64,000 nt of DNA from Dyella_A sp035685805. GTDB lineage: Bacteria > Pseudomonadota > Gammaproteobacteria > Xanthomonadales > Rhodanobacteraceae. The stretch's first letter is position 1, and every line of letters begins with the position of its first letter. Below the pieces are notes generated by a model, which worked only from the letters and a program-made list of their open reading frames with translations, did not search any database and was not told the DNA's origin. The stretch is from contig NZ_DASSAB010000045.1 of assembly GCF_035685805.1 (NCBI RefSeq), positions 124,001 through 188,000 of the forward strand. Reading direction: 5' to 3'. The translations under genes and the position numbers were made by a program. Positions 1-8,943 of this stretch are shown piece by piece.

Positions 1-1961
1 TAGCCCGGCGGCGCACCGACCAGCCGGCTGACCGCGTGCTTCTCCATGAACTCGCTCATGTCGATGCGTACCATGGCATCAGCCGAGTCGAACAGGAACT
101 CCGCCAGCGCCTTGCACAGCTCGGTCTTGCCCACGCCGGTGGGGCCGAGGAACAGGAACGAGCCGCTGGGGCGGTTGGGGTCGGACAGCCCGGCGCGCGA
201 ACGGCGCACCGAATCGGCGACCACCTTGATCGCCTCCTCCTGCCCGACCACGCGGGTGTGCAACGCGTCTTCCATCTTGAGCAGCTTCTCGCGCTCGCCC
301 TCGAGCATCTTCGAGACCGGGATGCCGGTCCAGCGCGAAACGACCTCGGCGATCTCCTCGGCGGTGACGCGGTCCTGCACCAGCTTGAAGTCGCCCTGCT
401 GCTCGGCGGCCTGCGCCGCGGCGAGCTGCTTCTCCAGTTCCGGCAGGCGGCCGTACTGGATCTCGCTCATGGCGGCGTAGTCCTGACGGCGCTGGGCGGC
501 CTCAAGCTCGACGCGCGCCGCCTCGATCTGTTCCTTCACCTTGGTTGCGCCCTGCAGCGCGGCCTTCTCGGATTTCCAGATCTCGTTGAGGTCGGAGAAC
601 TCGCGCTCCAGCGTTTCGATGTCGCTTTCCAGGTCGGCGAGGCGCTTCTTCGACTCCTCGTCCCTCTCCTTCTTCAGCATCTCGCGCTGGATCTTCAGCT
701 GGATCAGCCGGCGCTCGAGGCGATCGAGTTCCTCCGGCTTGGAATCGATCTCCATGCGGATGCGGCTGGCCGCCTCGTCCATGAGGTCGATCGCCTTGTC
801 CGGCAGCTGGCGGTCGGGGATGTAGCGGTTGGACAACGTCGCCGCGGCGACGATCGCCGGGTCGGTGATTTCCACCCCGTGATGCACTGCGTAGCGCTCC
901 TTCAGGCCGCGCAGGATCGCAATGGTGTCTTCCACCGTGGGCTCGCCCACGAACACCTTCTGGAAGCGCCGCTCCAGCGCCGCGTCCTTCTCGATGTACT
1001 TGCGGTACTCGTCCAGCGTGGTGGCGCCGATGCAGTGCAGCTCGCCGCGCGCCAGCGCCGGCTTGAGCATGTTGCCGGCATCCATCGCGCCGTCCGCTTT
1101 GCCGGCACCGACCATGGTGTGCAGCTCGTCGATGAACAGGATCACCCGGCCTTCCTGCTTGGACAGGTCGCTGAGCACGGCCTTGAGTCGCTCCTCGAAC
1201 TCGCCGCGGAACTTGGCACCGGCGATCAATGCGCCCATGTCCAGCGACAGCACACGGCGACCGCGCAGCCCTTCGGGCACTTCATCCTTGATGATGCGCT
1301 GGGCCAGGCCCTCGACGATGGCCGTCTTGCCCACGCCGGGTTCGCCGATCAGCACCGGGTTGTTCTTGGTGCGCCGCTGCAGCACCTGGATGGTGCGGCG
1401 GATTTCCTCGTCGCGGCCGATCACCGGATCGAGCTTGCCGCTCTCGGCACGCTCGGTGAGGTCGATGCAGTACTTTTCCAGCGCCTGGCGTTGTTCCTCG
1501 GCGTTCTCGCTCTGCACTTTTTCGCCGCCGCGCAGCTTCTCGATCGCCGCTTCGATGGCCGCCTTCTGTGCACCGGCGGCCTTGAGCGCGCTGCCCAGCT
1601 CCCCCTTGTCCTCCAGCGCCGCCAGCACGAACAGCTCGCTGGCGATGAACTGGTCGCCGCGCTGCTGTGCCAGCTTGTCGGTGAGGTTGAGCAGGCGCGA
1701 CAGGTCATTGCCGACGTTGATGTTGCCTTCCTGCCCGCTGACCTGCGGCAGCCGCTGCAGCATCTCGCCCACGCGCTGGCGCAGCGCCGGCACGTTGACC
1801 TGCGCCTGGGTCAGCAGCGGCGCGGTGGAGCCACCCTGCTGGTCGAGCAGGGCGACCATCACGTGCACCGGTTCGAGCATGTTGTTGTCGCGGCCTACCG
1901 CCAGCGACTGCGCGTCGGCCAGCGCCTGCTGGAAACGCGAGGTGAGCTTGTCCATCCGCAT
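1..1961 (-). CDS. clpB: ATP-dependent disaggregase ClpB (3' end cut by window edge)
   Basis: Hexameric AAA+ chaperone that, with DnaK, threads aggregated proteins apart in the cytosol after heat stress. The visible 653 residues hold the N-terminal repeat domain (from MRMDKLTSRF), the first ATPase domain with Walker A GEPGVGKT near residue 205 and the FIDELHT Walker B, the long coiled-coil middle domain around 410-520, and the start of the second ATPase domain with GPTGVGKTE. The rest lies beyond base 1, so the gene is partial only because of the window. I chose the ATG ending at base 1961 because MRMDKL matches the usual ClpB N-terminus and a GAGAGG ribosome site precedes it; an in-frame ATG two codons in is the alternative. 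A sigma-32-like promoter lies upstream. Confidence 0.97.
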   Translation of the reverse strand, partial: MRMDKLTSRFQQALADAQSLAVGRDNNMLEPVHVMVALLDQQGGSTAPLLTQAQVNVPALRQRVGEMLQRLPQVSGQEGNINVGNDLSRLLNLTDKLAQQRGDQFIASELFVLAALEDKGELGSALKAAGAQKAAIEAAIEKLRGGEKVQSENAEEQRQALEKYCIDLTERAESGKLDPVIGRDEEIRRTIQVLQRRTKNNPVLIGEPGVGKTAIVEGLAQRIIKDEVPEGLRGRRVLSLDMGALIAGAKFRGEFEERLKAVLSDLSKQEGRVILFIDELHTMVGAGKADGAMDAGNMLKPALARGELHCIGATTLDEYRKYIEKDAALERRFQKVFVGEPTVEDTIAILRGLKERYAVHHGVEITDPAIVAAATLSNRYIPDRQLPDKAIDLMDEAASRIRMEIDSKPEELDRLERRLIQLKIQREMLKKERDEESKKRLADLESDIETLEREFSDLNEIWKSEKAALQGATKVKEQIEAARVELEAAQRRQDYAAMSEIQYGRLPELEKQLAAAQAAEQQGDFKLVQDRVTAEEIAEVVSRWTGIPVSKMLEGEREKLLKMEDALHTRVVGQEEAIKVVADSVRRSRAGLSDPNRPSGSFLFLGPTGVGKTELCKALAEFLFDSADAMVRIDMSEFMEKHAVSRLVGAPPG

Positions 1962-2011
1962 GGGTGTTCCCCTCTCAAAGGTTCTGGCGGCGCGGCCGCC
2001 ACTGCAGCGCA

Positions 2012-2039
2012 AGATGCGGACAAGCCGGGGCGATTCAAG
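2012..2039 (-). promoter_or_regulatory. Sigma-32 (RpoH)-type heat-shock promoter of clpB
   Basis: Read on the minus strand, CTTGAA (2034-2039) is followed after 14 bases by CCGCATCT (2012-2019). This matches the heat-shock consensus CTTGAA / CCCCATNT at all six -35 bases and all but one specified -10 base. Transcription would begin near 2005, about 45 bases before the clpB ATG. That position and the known heat-shock role of ClpB support the call; no expression evidence is available here. Confidence 0.7.
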
Positions 2040-2082
2040 CGGATAGCCCCGCCTTTCACGCCGCCGTCGCTAGGCTGGCGCA

Positions 2083-2910
2083 ATGAACACGCCAGCGCCG
2101 ATCACCGCCCCCGACACCCTTCCCGCACCGCCACTGCCAGCGCCCGATGCCCACTGGGCGTTGTTTCTCGACGTGGACGGCACCCTGCTTGATTTCCAGG
2201 ACGATCCGGCCGCGGTCCAGGTGTCGGAGCCGCTCCTCACCTTGCTGCAGGGCCTGCACCGGATGCTCGGCGGGGCAATGGCGCTGGTCAGTGGCCGCGC
2301 GCTGGATGACCTCGACGCACTGTTCGCCCGGCCGTGGGCGATGGCCGGCCTGCACGGGCTGCAGCTGCGCCACGCCGACGGCCGACGCCACGACCATCCG
2401 GTCGACGCCACGGCGCGCGAGCAGCTTGTGCAGCGCGCGGCGTCGCTGGCGCAGCAGCTGGACGTGCAGCTGGAAGACAAGGGCGCGGCCATCGCGCTGC
2501 ACTGCCGGCGCATGCCGCAACGCTTCGACGCCATGCGCGAGGCCGCCGAGCTGCTGGCGCAGGGCACCCCGGGCTACGAGCTGCAGGCCGGCAACCTGGT
2601 GATGGAGATCAAGCCGGCCGGCATGGACAAGGGCAAGGCGCTGCGCGAGCTGATGCGGCAGCCGCCGTTTGCCGGGCGGCGGCCGGTGTACGTCGGCGAC
2701 GACCTCACCGACGAACACGCCTTCGATGCCGCGGCCCGCGAAGGCGGAGATGGCGTCCTGGTGGGTGCGCGGCGGCCGACCGCCGCCCGCTTCACGCTGC
2801 CTAGCACTGCTGCCGTGCAGCATTGGTTGCTTCGCGTACACGACGCCCTGATGCAAGGAGCCTCCCCGCATGTCCCTGCCCCGGACACCGAGCCAGCCCC
2901 ATCATCTTGA
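2083..2910 (+). CDS. otsB: Trehalose-6-phosphate phosphatase
   Basis: Removes phosphate from trehalose 6-phosphate to give trehalose, the last step of the OtsAB route, in the cytosol. The 275-residue product is a HAD-superfamily enzyme: FLDVDGTLL near residues 28-36 supplies the nucleophile Asp30 and acid/base Asp32, and VGDDLTDEHAF near 204-214 is the metal-binding motif IV typical of OtsB. Length is normal for the family. Its 3' end overlaps the GH15 gene by 41 bases, and otsA follows, so the three are almost certainly one operon. It is divergent from clpB with 121 bases between them. Start chosen at the ATG with AGG eight to ten bases upstream. Confidence 0.93.
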   Translation: MNTPAPITAPDTLPAPPLPAPDAHWALFLDVDGTLLDFQDDPAAVQVSEPLLTLLQGLHRMLGGAMALVSGRALDDLDALFARPWAMAGLHGLQLRHADGRRHDHPVDATAREQLVQRAASLAQQLDVQLEDKGAAIALHCRRMPQRFDAMREAAELLAQGTPGYELQAGNLVMEIKPAGMDKGKALRELMRQPPFAGRRPVYVGDDLTDEHAFDAAAREGGDGVLVGARRPTAARFTLPSTAAVQHWLLRVHDALMQGASPHVPAPDTEPAPSS

Positions 2911-4675
2911 GCTGGGTGTGATCGGCAATGGCTGCGTCGCTGCGCTGATCGACCCCCAGGCCCGCATCGTGTGGGCATGCCTGCCCACCTTCGACAGCGA
3001 CGCGAGCTTCTGTGCCCTGCTCTCGCCCGAGCGCGAGGGGGGCGACTGGAGCATCGAGCTGCACGACATGGCCCGCAGCGAGCAGCAGTACGAGCCCAAT
3101 ACGGCGGTGCTGGTGACGAGGCTGTACGACCGCCACGGCGGCGCCATCGAGATCATCGATTTCTGCCCCCGCTATCGCGCGCACGGGCGGCTGTTCCACC
3201 CGGTGATGATCGCGCGGCAGGTGCGGCCGCTGGCCGGGTCCCCGCGCATTCGCGTGCTGATGCGGCCGTTGCGCGGCTACGGTGCCGAAGCGGCGACCCC
3301 TACCTCGGGCAGCAACCACCTGCGCTACCGGCTGAGCGACATCACCCTGCGCATGACCAGCGACGTGCCGGTGCCGATGATCGAACGCGCGCTGCCGTTC
3401 GGGCTGGACCGACCAGTGCACTTCGTGTTCGGGCCGGACGAGACGCTCGACGAGAGCCCGGCCGATTTCATCGCGCTGGCGCTGCAGCGCACGCGCCAGT
3501 ACTGGCGCGACTGGGTGCGCTACCTGTCGGTGCCGTACGAATGGCAGGAGGCGGTGATCCGTGCCGCGGTGACGCTCAAGCTGTGCCAGTACGAGCCGAC
3601 CGGCGCCATCGTGGCCGCGCTGACCACCTCGATTCCGGAGGCGGCCGACACCGAGCGCAACTGGGACTATCGCAACTGCTGGCTGCGCGACGCCGCCTTT
3701 ACCGTGCGCGCGCTCAACCGGCTGGGCGCCACCCGCACGATGGAAAACTACATCCGCTACGTGTTCAACCTGGTATCGGCCGAGGACGACGACGAGATTG
3801 GCCCGGTATTCGGCATCGCGTTCGAGCGCGAACTGCACGAACGCACCGAGCCGCATCTGGCGGGTTACCGCGGCATGGGCCCGGTGCGGGTTGGCAACGA
3901 CGCCTGGCGGCAGCGGCAGAACGACGTCTACGGTTCGGTCGTGCTGGCGTCGGCGCAGCTGTTTTTCGACCGTCGGCTGGAGCAGCGCGGCGACACACGC
4001 ACCTTCGAGCGGCTGGAGCGGATGGGCCGGCTGGCGCTGCGCATGGCCGAGCAGCCCGATGCCGGACTGTGGGAGTTCCGCGGACGTGCCGCGGTGCACA
4101 CCTACTCGGCCGCCATGTGCTGGGCCGCCTGCGACCGGCTGGCGCACATCGCCACCGAGCTGGGCCTGGACGACCGTGCACGCAACTGGCACGGCCACGC
4201 CGTGGCGCTGCGCGAGCGGATCCTCGCGCGCAGCTGGAACGAGGCGCGAGGCCACTTCGTCGACGCCTACGATGGCGAGCACCTGGACGCCAGCCTGCTG
4301 CTGCTGGCGGACATCGGCTTCATCGACGCGATGGACCCACGCTTCGTCGCCACCGTGGATGCGGTCGGCGCAGCGCTGGGGCGCGGCGACTACCTCTTCC
4401 GCTACATCGCGCCGGACGATTTCGGTGCGCCGGAAACCAGCTTCAACATCTGCACGTTCTGGTACATCGAAGCGCTCGCCGCCACCGGCCGCCACGAGCG
4501 CGCGCGGGCGATGTTCGAACTGATGCTTTCCCACCGCAATCCGCTGGGCCTGCTGTCGGAAGACATCGCACCGGCCACCGGCGAGCACTGGGGCAATTTC
4601 CCGCAAACCTACTCGATGGTCGGCCTGATCCAGGCCGCGATGCGGCTGTCGCGCCGCTGGGAGGACGCGCTGTGA
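2870..4675 (+). CDS. Glycoside hydrolase family 15 protein (probable trehalase/glucoamylase type)
   Basis: A 601-residue cytosolic protein without a signal peptide. The N-terminal beta-sandwich part (residues 1-220) begins with the ELGVIGNGCVAALID pattern of bacterial GH15 proteins. The (alpha/alpha)6 barrel carries NWDYRNCWLRDA near residue 264, QNDVYG near 350, and LLSEDI...GNFPQTYS near the C-terminus; these are the conserved substrate and catalytic stretches of the family. GH15 includes glucoamylases, glucodextranases and trehalases; the position between otsB and otsA argues for trehalose as substrate, but this is inference from context. A clear AAGGAG lies nine bases before the ATG. Its TGA overlaps the otsA GTG (GTGA), suggesting translational coupling. 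Confidence 0.85.
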   Translation: MSLPRTPSQPHHLELGVIGNGCVAALIDPQARIVWACLPTFDSDASFCALLSPEREGGDWSIELHDMARSEQQYEPNTAVLVTRLYDRHGGAIEIIDFCPRYRAHGRLFHPVMIARQVRPLAGSPRIRVLMRPLRGYGAEAATPTSGSNHLRYRLSDITLRMTSDVPVPMIERALPFGLDRPVHFVFGPDETLDESPADFIALALQRTRQYWRDWVRYLSVPYEWQEAVIRAAVTLKLCQYEPTGAIVAALTTSIPEAADTERNWDYRNCWLRDAAFTVRALNRLGATRTMENYIRYVFNLVSAEDDDEIGPVFGIAFERELHERTEPHLAGYRGMGPVRVGNDAWRQRQNDVYGSVVLASAQLFFDRRLEQRGDTRTFERLERMGRLALRMAEQPDAGLWEFRGRAAVHTYSAAMCWAACDRLAHIATELGLDDRARNWHGHAVALRERILARSWNEARGHFVDAYDGEHLDASLLLLADIGFIDAMDPRFVATVDAVGAALGRGDYLFRYIAPDDFGAPETSFNICTFWYIEALAATGRHERARAMFELMLSHRNPLGLLSEDIAPATGEHWGNFPQTYSMVGLIQAAMRLSRRWEDAL

Positions 4676-6051
4676 ACCATTCCAAGAAACCCGGCCGCCT
4701 GGTGGTCGTGTCCAATCGCGTCGCGCTGCCGGAGCAGACTGCGACCGGCGGCCTTGCCTCGGCCATGCGGGTGGCAATGAAGGAACGCGGAGGGCTCTGG
4801 TTTGGCTGGAGCGGCAAGGTCAGCGCCGACGCCGGTGCGGTCAAGCACGTGCGTGACGGCACCATCGATTACGCCACGATGGACCTCACCCGCGCCGACC
4901 ACGACCAGTTCTATGCCGGTTTCGCCAACCGTGCGCTGTGGCCGCTGCTGCATTACCGGCCGGATCTGGTGGACTACCAGCGCGAGCATCTGGACGCCTA
5001 CTTCCGGGTCAACGCGCTGTTCGCCGACCGGCTGGTCGACCTGCTGCAGCCGGACGACACGCTCTGGGTGCACGACTACCACCTGATCCCGCTGGCCGAG
5101 CGCCTGCGCGAGCTTGGCGTGACCAACCGCATCGGTTTCTTCCTGCACACGCCGCTGCCGGCCGCCGGCCTGCTGATCGGACTGCCGCAGCATCGCTCGC
5201 TGTTCGAGAAACTCGCCGCGTACGACCTGGTGGGCCTGCACACGGCGCGCGACCTGCGCGCGCTGGAAGATTACTTTCTGCACGAGATCGGCGGCGCCAT
5301 GCGCCCGGGCGGACGCCTGCGCGCGCCGAACGGCCGCAGCTTCCGCGCCGGCGTGTTTCCGATCAGCATCGAGACCGACCTCGCCGCGCAGACCGCGCGC
5401 GAGGCAGCGTCGCTGGAAGAGATCCACCAGCTGCGCGCGAGCCTGCAGGGACGCGCGCTGATCATCGGAGTGGATCGACTGGACTATTCCAAGGGGCTGC
5501 CGCAGCGGTTCAAGGCATACGACCACCTGCTCGAGCGCGCGCCGCAGCTGCACCGGCAGATCACCTTCCTGCAGATCGCGCCGCCCTCGCGCGGCAGCGT
5601 GCCGGAGTACCGGCAGATCCGGCGCGAGCTGGAGCGGGCCGCCGGGCACATCAACGGCAAATACGCCGCGCCCGACTGGGTGCCGATCCGGTACGTCAAC
5701 CAGTCGTTCCCGCACCGGCTGCTGGCCGGCTATTACCGCACCGCCCGCGTGGCGCTGATCACGCCGCTGCGCGACGGCATGAACCTGGTCGCCAAGGAAT
5801 ACGTGGCTTGCCAGGATCCGAAGAACCCCGGCGTGCTGGTGCTCTCGCGCTTCGCCGGCGCCGCCGAGGAGCTGACCGATGCGCTGCTGGTCAACCCGGC
5901 CGATCCGGCCGAGGTCGCCCAGGCGCTGGAACGCGCACTGGACATGCCGTTGCGGGAGCGTCGCCAGCGCTGGCGCGCGATGATGGACGTGCTGCAGAAG
6001 CAGGACATCACCGCGTGGTGCAATTCGTTCCTGGAGCGCCTGGCCGCCTGA
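4672..6051 (+). CDS. otsA: Trehalose-6-phosphate synthase (GT20)
   Basis: Transfers glucose from UDP-glucose to glucose 6-phosphate, making trehalose 6-phosphate in the cytosol. The 459-residue product shows LVVVSNRVALP at the N-terminus followed by the GGL loop that contacts the donor, WVHDYHLIPLA near residue 132, FFLHTPLP, VDRLDYSKGLPQR near 267, and PLRDGMNLVAKEYVACQ near the end. All are standard GT20 motifs and the length is normal. The open frame extends far upstream inside the GH15 gene, but homology begins at the GTG overlapping the GH15 stop, so I take that GTG as the start. It is the last gene of the otsB-GH15-otsA operon and converges on pgeF with nine bases between. Confidence 0.95.
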   Translation: MNHSKKPGRLVVVSNRVALPEQTATGGLASAMRVAMKERGGLWFGWSGKVSADAGAVKHVRDGTIDYATMDLTRADHDQFYAGFANRALWPLLHYRPDLVDYQREHLDAYFRVNALFADRLVDLLQPDDTLWVHDYHLIPLAERLRELGVTNRIGFFLHTPLPAAGLLIGLPQHRSLFEKLAAYDLVGLHTARDLRALEDYFLHEIGGAMRPGGRLRAPNGRSFRAGVFPISIETDLAAQTAREAASLEEIHQLRASLQGRALIIGVDRLDYSKGLPQRFKAYDHLLERAPQLHRQITFLQIAPPSRGSVPEYRQIRRELERAAGHINGKYAAPDWVPIRYVNQSFPHRLLAGYYRTARVALITPLRDGMNLVAKEYVACQDPKNPGVLVLSRFAGAAEELTDALLVNPADPAEVAQALERALDMPLRERRQRWRAMMDVLQKQDITAWCNSFLERLAA

Positions 6052-6060
6052 GCGGCGTGC

Positions 6061-6816
6061 TCAGGTCGCTGTGCCGGAGCGCCAGATCAGGCTGACGAAA
6101 CGGCCGCTGGCAGCACCGTCGCGGCGGTACGAGTAGAAACGCGCGTCGGTAAACGTGTCGAACCCGCCGCCAGCCAGGGCAGTCACGCCAAGCGCTCGCA
6201 GCCGACGTCGTGCGAGCGCCGCCAGATCGCAACGCCAGTGGCCCGCGCGGGTGGCGAGGAAGCACGCGGCCGCACCGCTGTCGGCGTCGACGAAGGCGTT
6301 GCGTACTTCCTCGCCCACCTCGTAACTGGGCTGCCCGATGCACGGCCCGAGCCAGACCCGCACACGCGCCGGCTCCACCTCCATCGATGCCACGGTACGC
6401 TCGATCACGCCCGCGGCCAGCCCGCGCCAGCCCGCATGGGCGGCGCCCACCACTGCGCCGTCGTCGCTGCACAACAACAGCGGCAGGCAGTCGGCGGTGA
6501 GGATCGCCAGCGGCCGGTCCAGCTCGCGCGTCACCGCGGCATCGGCCACGGGTTCAGCCGGCGGCAGGCGGTTGGCAATGACTGCCACGTCGGTGCCATG
6601 CACCTGCTGCAGCCACACCGGCTCGTTCGGCAGCGCGAGCAACCCGGCCAGTCGCCGCCGATTTTCCCTTACCGCATCCGGCGCCTCACCGCTGCGCAGC
6701 CCCAGATTGAACTGCGCGTAGGGCGGCTGCGACACGCCATCCATCTGGCGCGTGCTGACCGCGGCACGCACGCCCGGCGCGGCCACCCACTCCGGCGCAT
6801 ACCCTCCCTCGCTCAT
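6061..6816 (-). CDS. pgeF: Purine nucleoside phosphorylase / laccase-domain protein (YfiH family)
   Basis: Belongs to the YfiH/PgeF family, zinc enzymes reported as purine nucleoside phosphorylases and, in E. coli, as an editor of misincorporated L-Ser in peptidoglycan precursors. The 251-residue product has the three family ligands in order: His in QQVHGTDVAV, Cys in TADCLPLLL and His in AAHAGWRGL, followed by GPCIG. Length is typical. It lies 66 bases downstream of rluD on the same strand, the order seen in E. coli (bamD, rluD, pgeF, clpB), so rluD-pgeF is probably one operon. The trehalose genes occupy the place between it and clpB. Confidence 0.93.
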   Translation of the reverse strand: MSEGGYAPEWVAAPGVRAAVSTRQMDGVSQPPYAQFNLGLRSGEAPDAVRENRRRLAGLLALPNEPVWLQQVHGTDVAVIANRLPPAEPVADAAVTRELDRPLAILTADCLPLLLCSDDGAVVGAAHAGWRGLAAGVIERTVASMEVEPARVRVWLGPCIGQPSYEVGEEVRNAFVDADSGAAACFLATRAGHWRCDLAALARRRLRALGVTALAGGGFDTFTDARFYSYRRDGAASGRFVSLIWRSGTAT

Positions 6817-6882
6817 GCCAGCGCCACTGCGTCAGGCGGCGAGGGATCGCGTGGCAAGGGCACCCGCCGATCCGCGCGCGGC

Positions 6883-7857
6883 TCAGTCGTGCTCAAGTCC
6901 GCGCTCCTCGGTATCGGCTCGCACAGCCGCGATCAGCGCGGCGAAGTCTGCCGGCCGGGCCGCCTCGAACGCCATCGGCTCGTCGTTCGCCGGATGCACG
7001 AACGCCAGTCGCTCCGCGTGCAGCGCCTGGCGCCGGAACGCCCGCAGCGCCAGCACCAGTCCTTCGCCAGCGCCCTTGGGCAGACGCAGCCCGCCGCCGT
7101 ACAGCGGGTCGCCGACCAGCGGGTGGTGGATGTGGCCCATGTGCACGCGGATCTGGTGGGTGCGACCGGTCTCCAGGTTGCACTGCACCAGCGTGTGGGC
7201 ACGGAACCGCTCGCGCACCCGGTAATGCGTCACTGCCCGCTTGCCGTCCTCCTCGTCGCGCACCGCCTGGCGCAAGCGATCACCCATGTGGCGCCCGATC
7301 GGTGCGTCCACGGTGCCGCCGGCGACCAGCGTGCCGAGCACCAGCGCCTCGTACTGACGCTCCACGTCGTGGCGCGACAGCATGTCGACCAGCGCCGTGT
7401 GCGTGGCCAGGGTCTTGGCCACCACCATCAGGCCGGAGGTGTCCTTGTCCAGCCGGTGCACGATGCCGCCGCGCGGCAGCTCGGCCAGCAACGGATCGTG
7501 GTGCAGCAGCGCGTTGAGCAGGGTTCCGGCCGGGTTGCCCGCGCCCGGATGTACCACCAGCCCCGCCGGCTTGTTCAGCACCAGCAGGTGCTCGTCCTCG
7601 TGCACGATGTCGAGCGCGATGGCCTCGGCGGAGGTGGTGACCTCCACCGCCAACTCCGCTTCCAGCCGGACCTGCTCGCCGCCCTTGAGCAACTGCCGCG
7701 GCGGCGCGGTAACGCCGTCCAGGGTGATCGCTCCGGCCTTGATCCAGCCGGCCAGTCGCGAACGCGAATAGTCGGGGAACATCTCGGCCACGGTCTGGTC
7801 GAACCTGCGGCCTGCCGCCGACAGCGGCACCGCCGCTTCGTGCCGGATCGTGGTCAT
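6883..7857 (-). CDS. rluD: 23S rRNA pseudouridine(1911/1915/1917) synthase
   Basis: Isomerises three uridines in helix 69 of 23S rRNA, needed for normal ribosome assembly. The 324-residue product has an N-terminal S4-like RNA-binding domain (about residues 15-75) and a synthase domain with GGIVHRLDKDTSGL; the catalytic aspartate of the HRLDKDTSG motif falls at residue 139, the same number as in E. coli RluD. TGRTHQIRVHM is the other conserved family stretch. It is divergent from bamD with 71 bases between ATGs and is followed by pgeF. The related enzymes RluC and RluA are less likely given the bamD-rluD-pgeF neighbourhood. Confidence 0.95.
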   Translation of the reverse strand: MTTIRHEAAVPLSAAGRRFDQTVAEMFPDYSRSRLAGWIKAGAITLDGVTAPPRQLLKGGEQVRLEAELAVEVTTSAEAIALDIVHEDEHLLVLNKPAGLVVHPGAGNPAGTLLNALLHHDPLLAELPRGGIVHRLDKDTSGLMVVAKTLATHTALVDMLSRHDVERQYEALVLGTLVAGGTVDAPIGRHMGDRLRQAVRDEEDGKRAVTHYRVRERFRAHTLVQCNLETGRTHQIRVHMGHIHHPLVGDPLYGGGLRLPKGAGEGLVLALRAFRRQALHAERLAFVHPANDEPMAFEAARPADFAALIAAVRADTEERGLEHD

Positions 7858-7928
7858 GCGGTGCCCCGCGGGGCCCGACTGGTTTCGGCTATCATGCCTT
7901 TTCGATCAAACATCTGAATCCTTTGCCC

Positions 7929-8753
7929 ATGCGTATATCCAAACTGATCATCGTGCTCGGCCTCGCCTTGTCGATGAGCGCCTGCTCGATGTTCGGCCAG
8001 AAGAAGGCCACCATCGACACGATGCCGCTGGCCCAGCTCTACGCGAAGGCCCACACCGATCTGGAAAACGGCGACTACGCCGCCGCCGCGAAAGCTTATC
8101 AGCGTCTGATCGCGCGCTTCCCCTCGGGCGAGTACAACGAGCAGGCCCAGCTGGAGCTGGCCTACGCCCAGTACAAGGACAACGAGCCGGAAGACGCCTA
8201 TTCCACCGTCAACCGCTTCATCAAGACCTACCCGACCAACCCCCACGTCGACTACGCGTACTACCTGCGCGGCCTGATCAATTTCGACCGCACCTCCGGC
8301 ATCATCGAGCGCTACATCTCGCGCGACGATTCGCAGAGCCGCCGCGACCAGGGCTACAACCTGAAGGCGTTCGACGACTTCACCGAGCTGACCCGCCGCT
8401 TCCCGGACAGTGCCTACGCCGCCGACGCCCGCCAGCGCATGATCTACCTGCGCAACGTGCTGGCGCAGTTCGAGATCAACGTGGCGGAGTTCTACCTGCG
8501 CAACAAGGCGTTCGTGGCCTCGGCCGATCGCGCCCAGTACGTGGTGGAGCACTACCAGCAGTCGCCGCAGACGGCCGACGCGCTGGCCATCCTGGCCCGC
8601 AGCTACGATTCGCTCGATCGCAAGCAGCAGGCCGAGCAGGTGCGCAAGGTGCTGGCGCTGAACTACCCCGACCACCCGTACCTGACCGACGCGAAGTGGC
8701 CGCACCCGTCGTCTACCCTGCGCAAGCTGGTGCCGTTCTCCGGCCACCACTGA
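7929..8753 (+). CDS. bamD: Outer-membrane assembly lipoprotein BamD
   Basis: Essential lipoprotein of the BAM complex, which folds beta-barrel proteins into the outer membrane. The 274-residue product begins with a short lipoprotein signal ending MSAC, so Cys20 would be lipidated. The mature part is built of tetratricopeptide repeats (LAQLYAKAHTDLENGDYAAAAKAY, then EYNEQAQLELAYAQYK and others), with the family stretch RSYDSLDRKQQAEQV near the C-terminus. I start at the second ATG (MRISKL), because the upstream MP adds nothing and the signal begins cleanly there. A strong hairpin terminator follows. Confidence 0.95.
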   Translation: MRISKLIIVLGLALSMSACSMFGQKKATIDTMPLAQLYAKAHTDLENGDYAAAAKAYQRLIARFPSGEYNEQAQLELAYAQYKDNEPEDAYSTVNRFIKTYPTNPHVDYAYYLRGLINFDRTSGIIERYISRDDSQSRRDQGYNLKAFDDFTELTRRFPDSAYAADARQRMIYLRNVLAQFEINVAEFYLRNKAFVASADRAQYVVEHYQQSPQTADALAILARSYDSLDRKQQAEQVRKVLALNYPDHPYLTDAKWPHPSSTLRKLVPFSGHH

Positions 8754-8775
8754 ACGACGGGTTCGGGAACTTCGG

Positions 8776-8804
8776 AAAGCCGGCGAGCGATCGCCGGCTT
8801 TTTT
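8776..8804 (+). terminator. Rho-independent terminator of bamD
   Basis: Eleven-base perfect stem AAAGCCGGCGA (8776-8786) / TCGCCGGCTTT (8791-8801) with a GCGA loop, followed by a run of T to 8804. It sits 22 bases after the bamD stop. Confidence 0.9.
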
Positions 8805-8889
8805 GTGCCGGAGTGAACGAAGGGGCCGGGGAACCTGAGAGTGTCGGGCCACCGGCGCGCCGCCGCGAACGCTGATAGCCGCACAAAGC

Positions 8890-8918
8890 AAAAAAGGCCG
8901 CGCGGTGCGCGGCCTTTT
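8890..8918 (-). terminator. Rho-independent terminator of sucCD
   Basis: Twelve-base perfect stem (8892-8903 with 8907-8918) and a three-base loop, rich in GC and flanked by A/T runs on both sides, so it may work in both directions. It lies 25 bases past the sucD stop on the minus strand. Confidence 0.85.
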
Positions 8919-8943
8919 GCGTCGATGCCGAAGCGGCGCCGGC

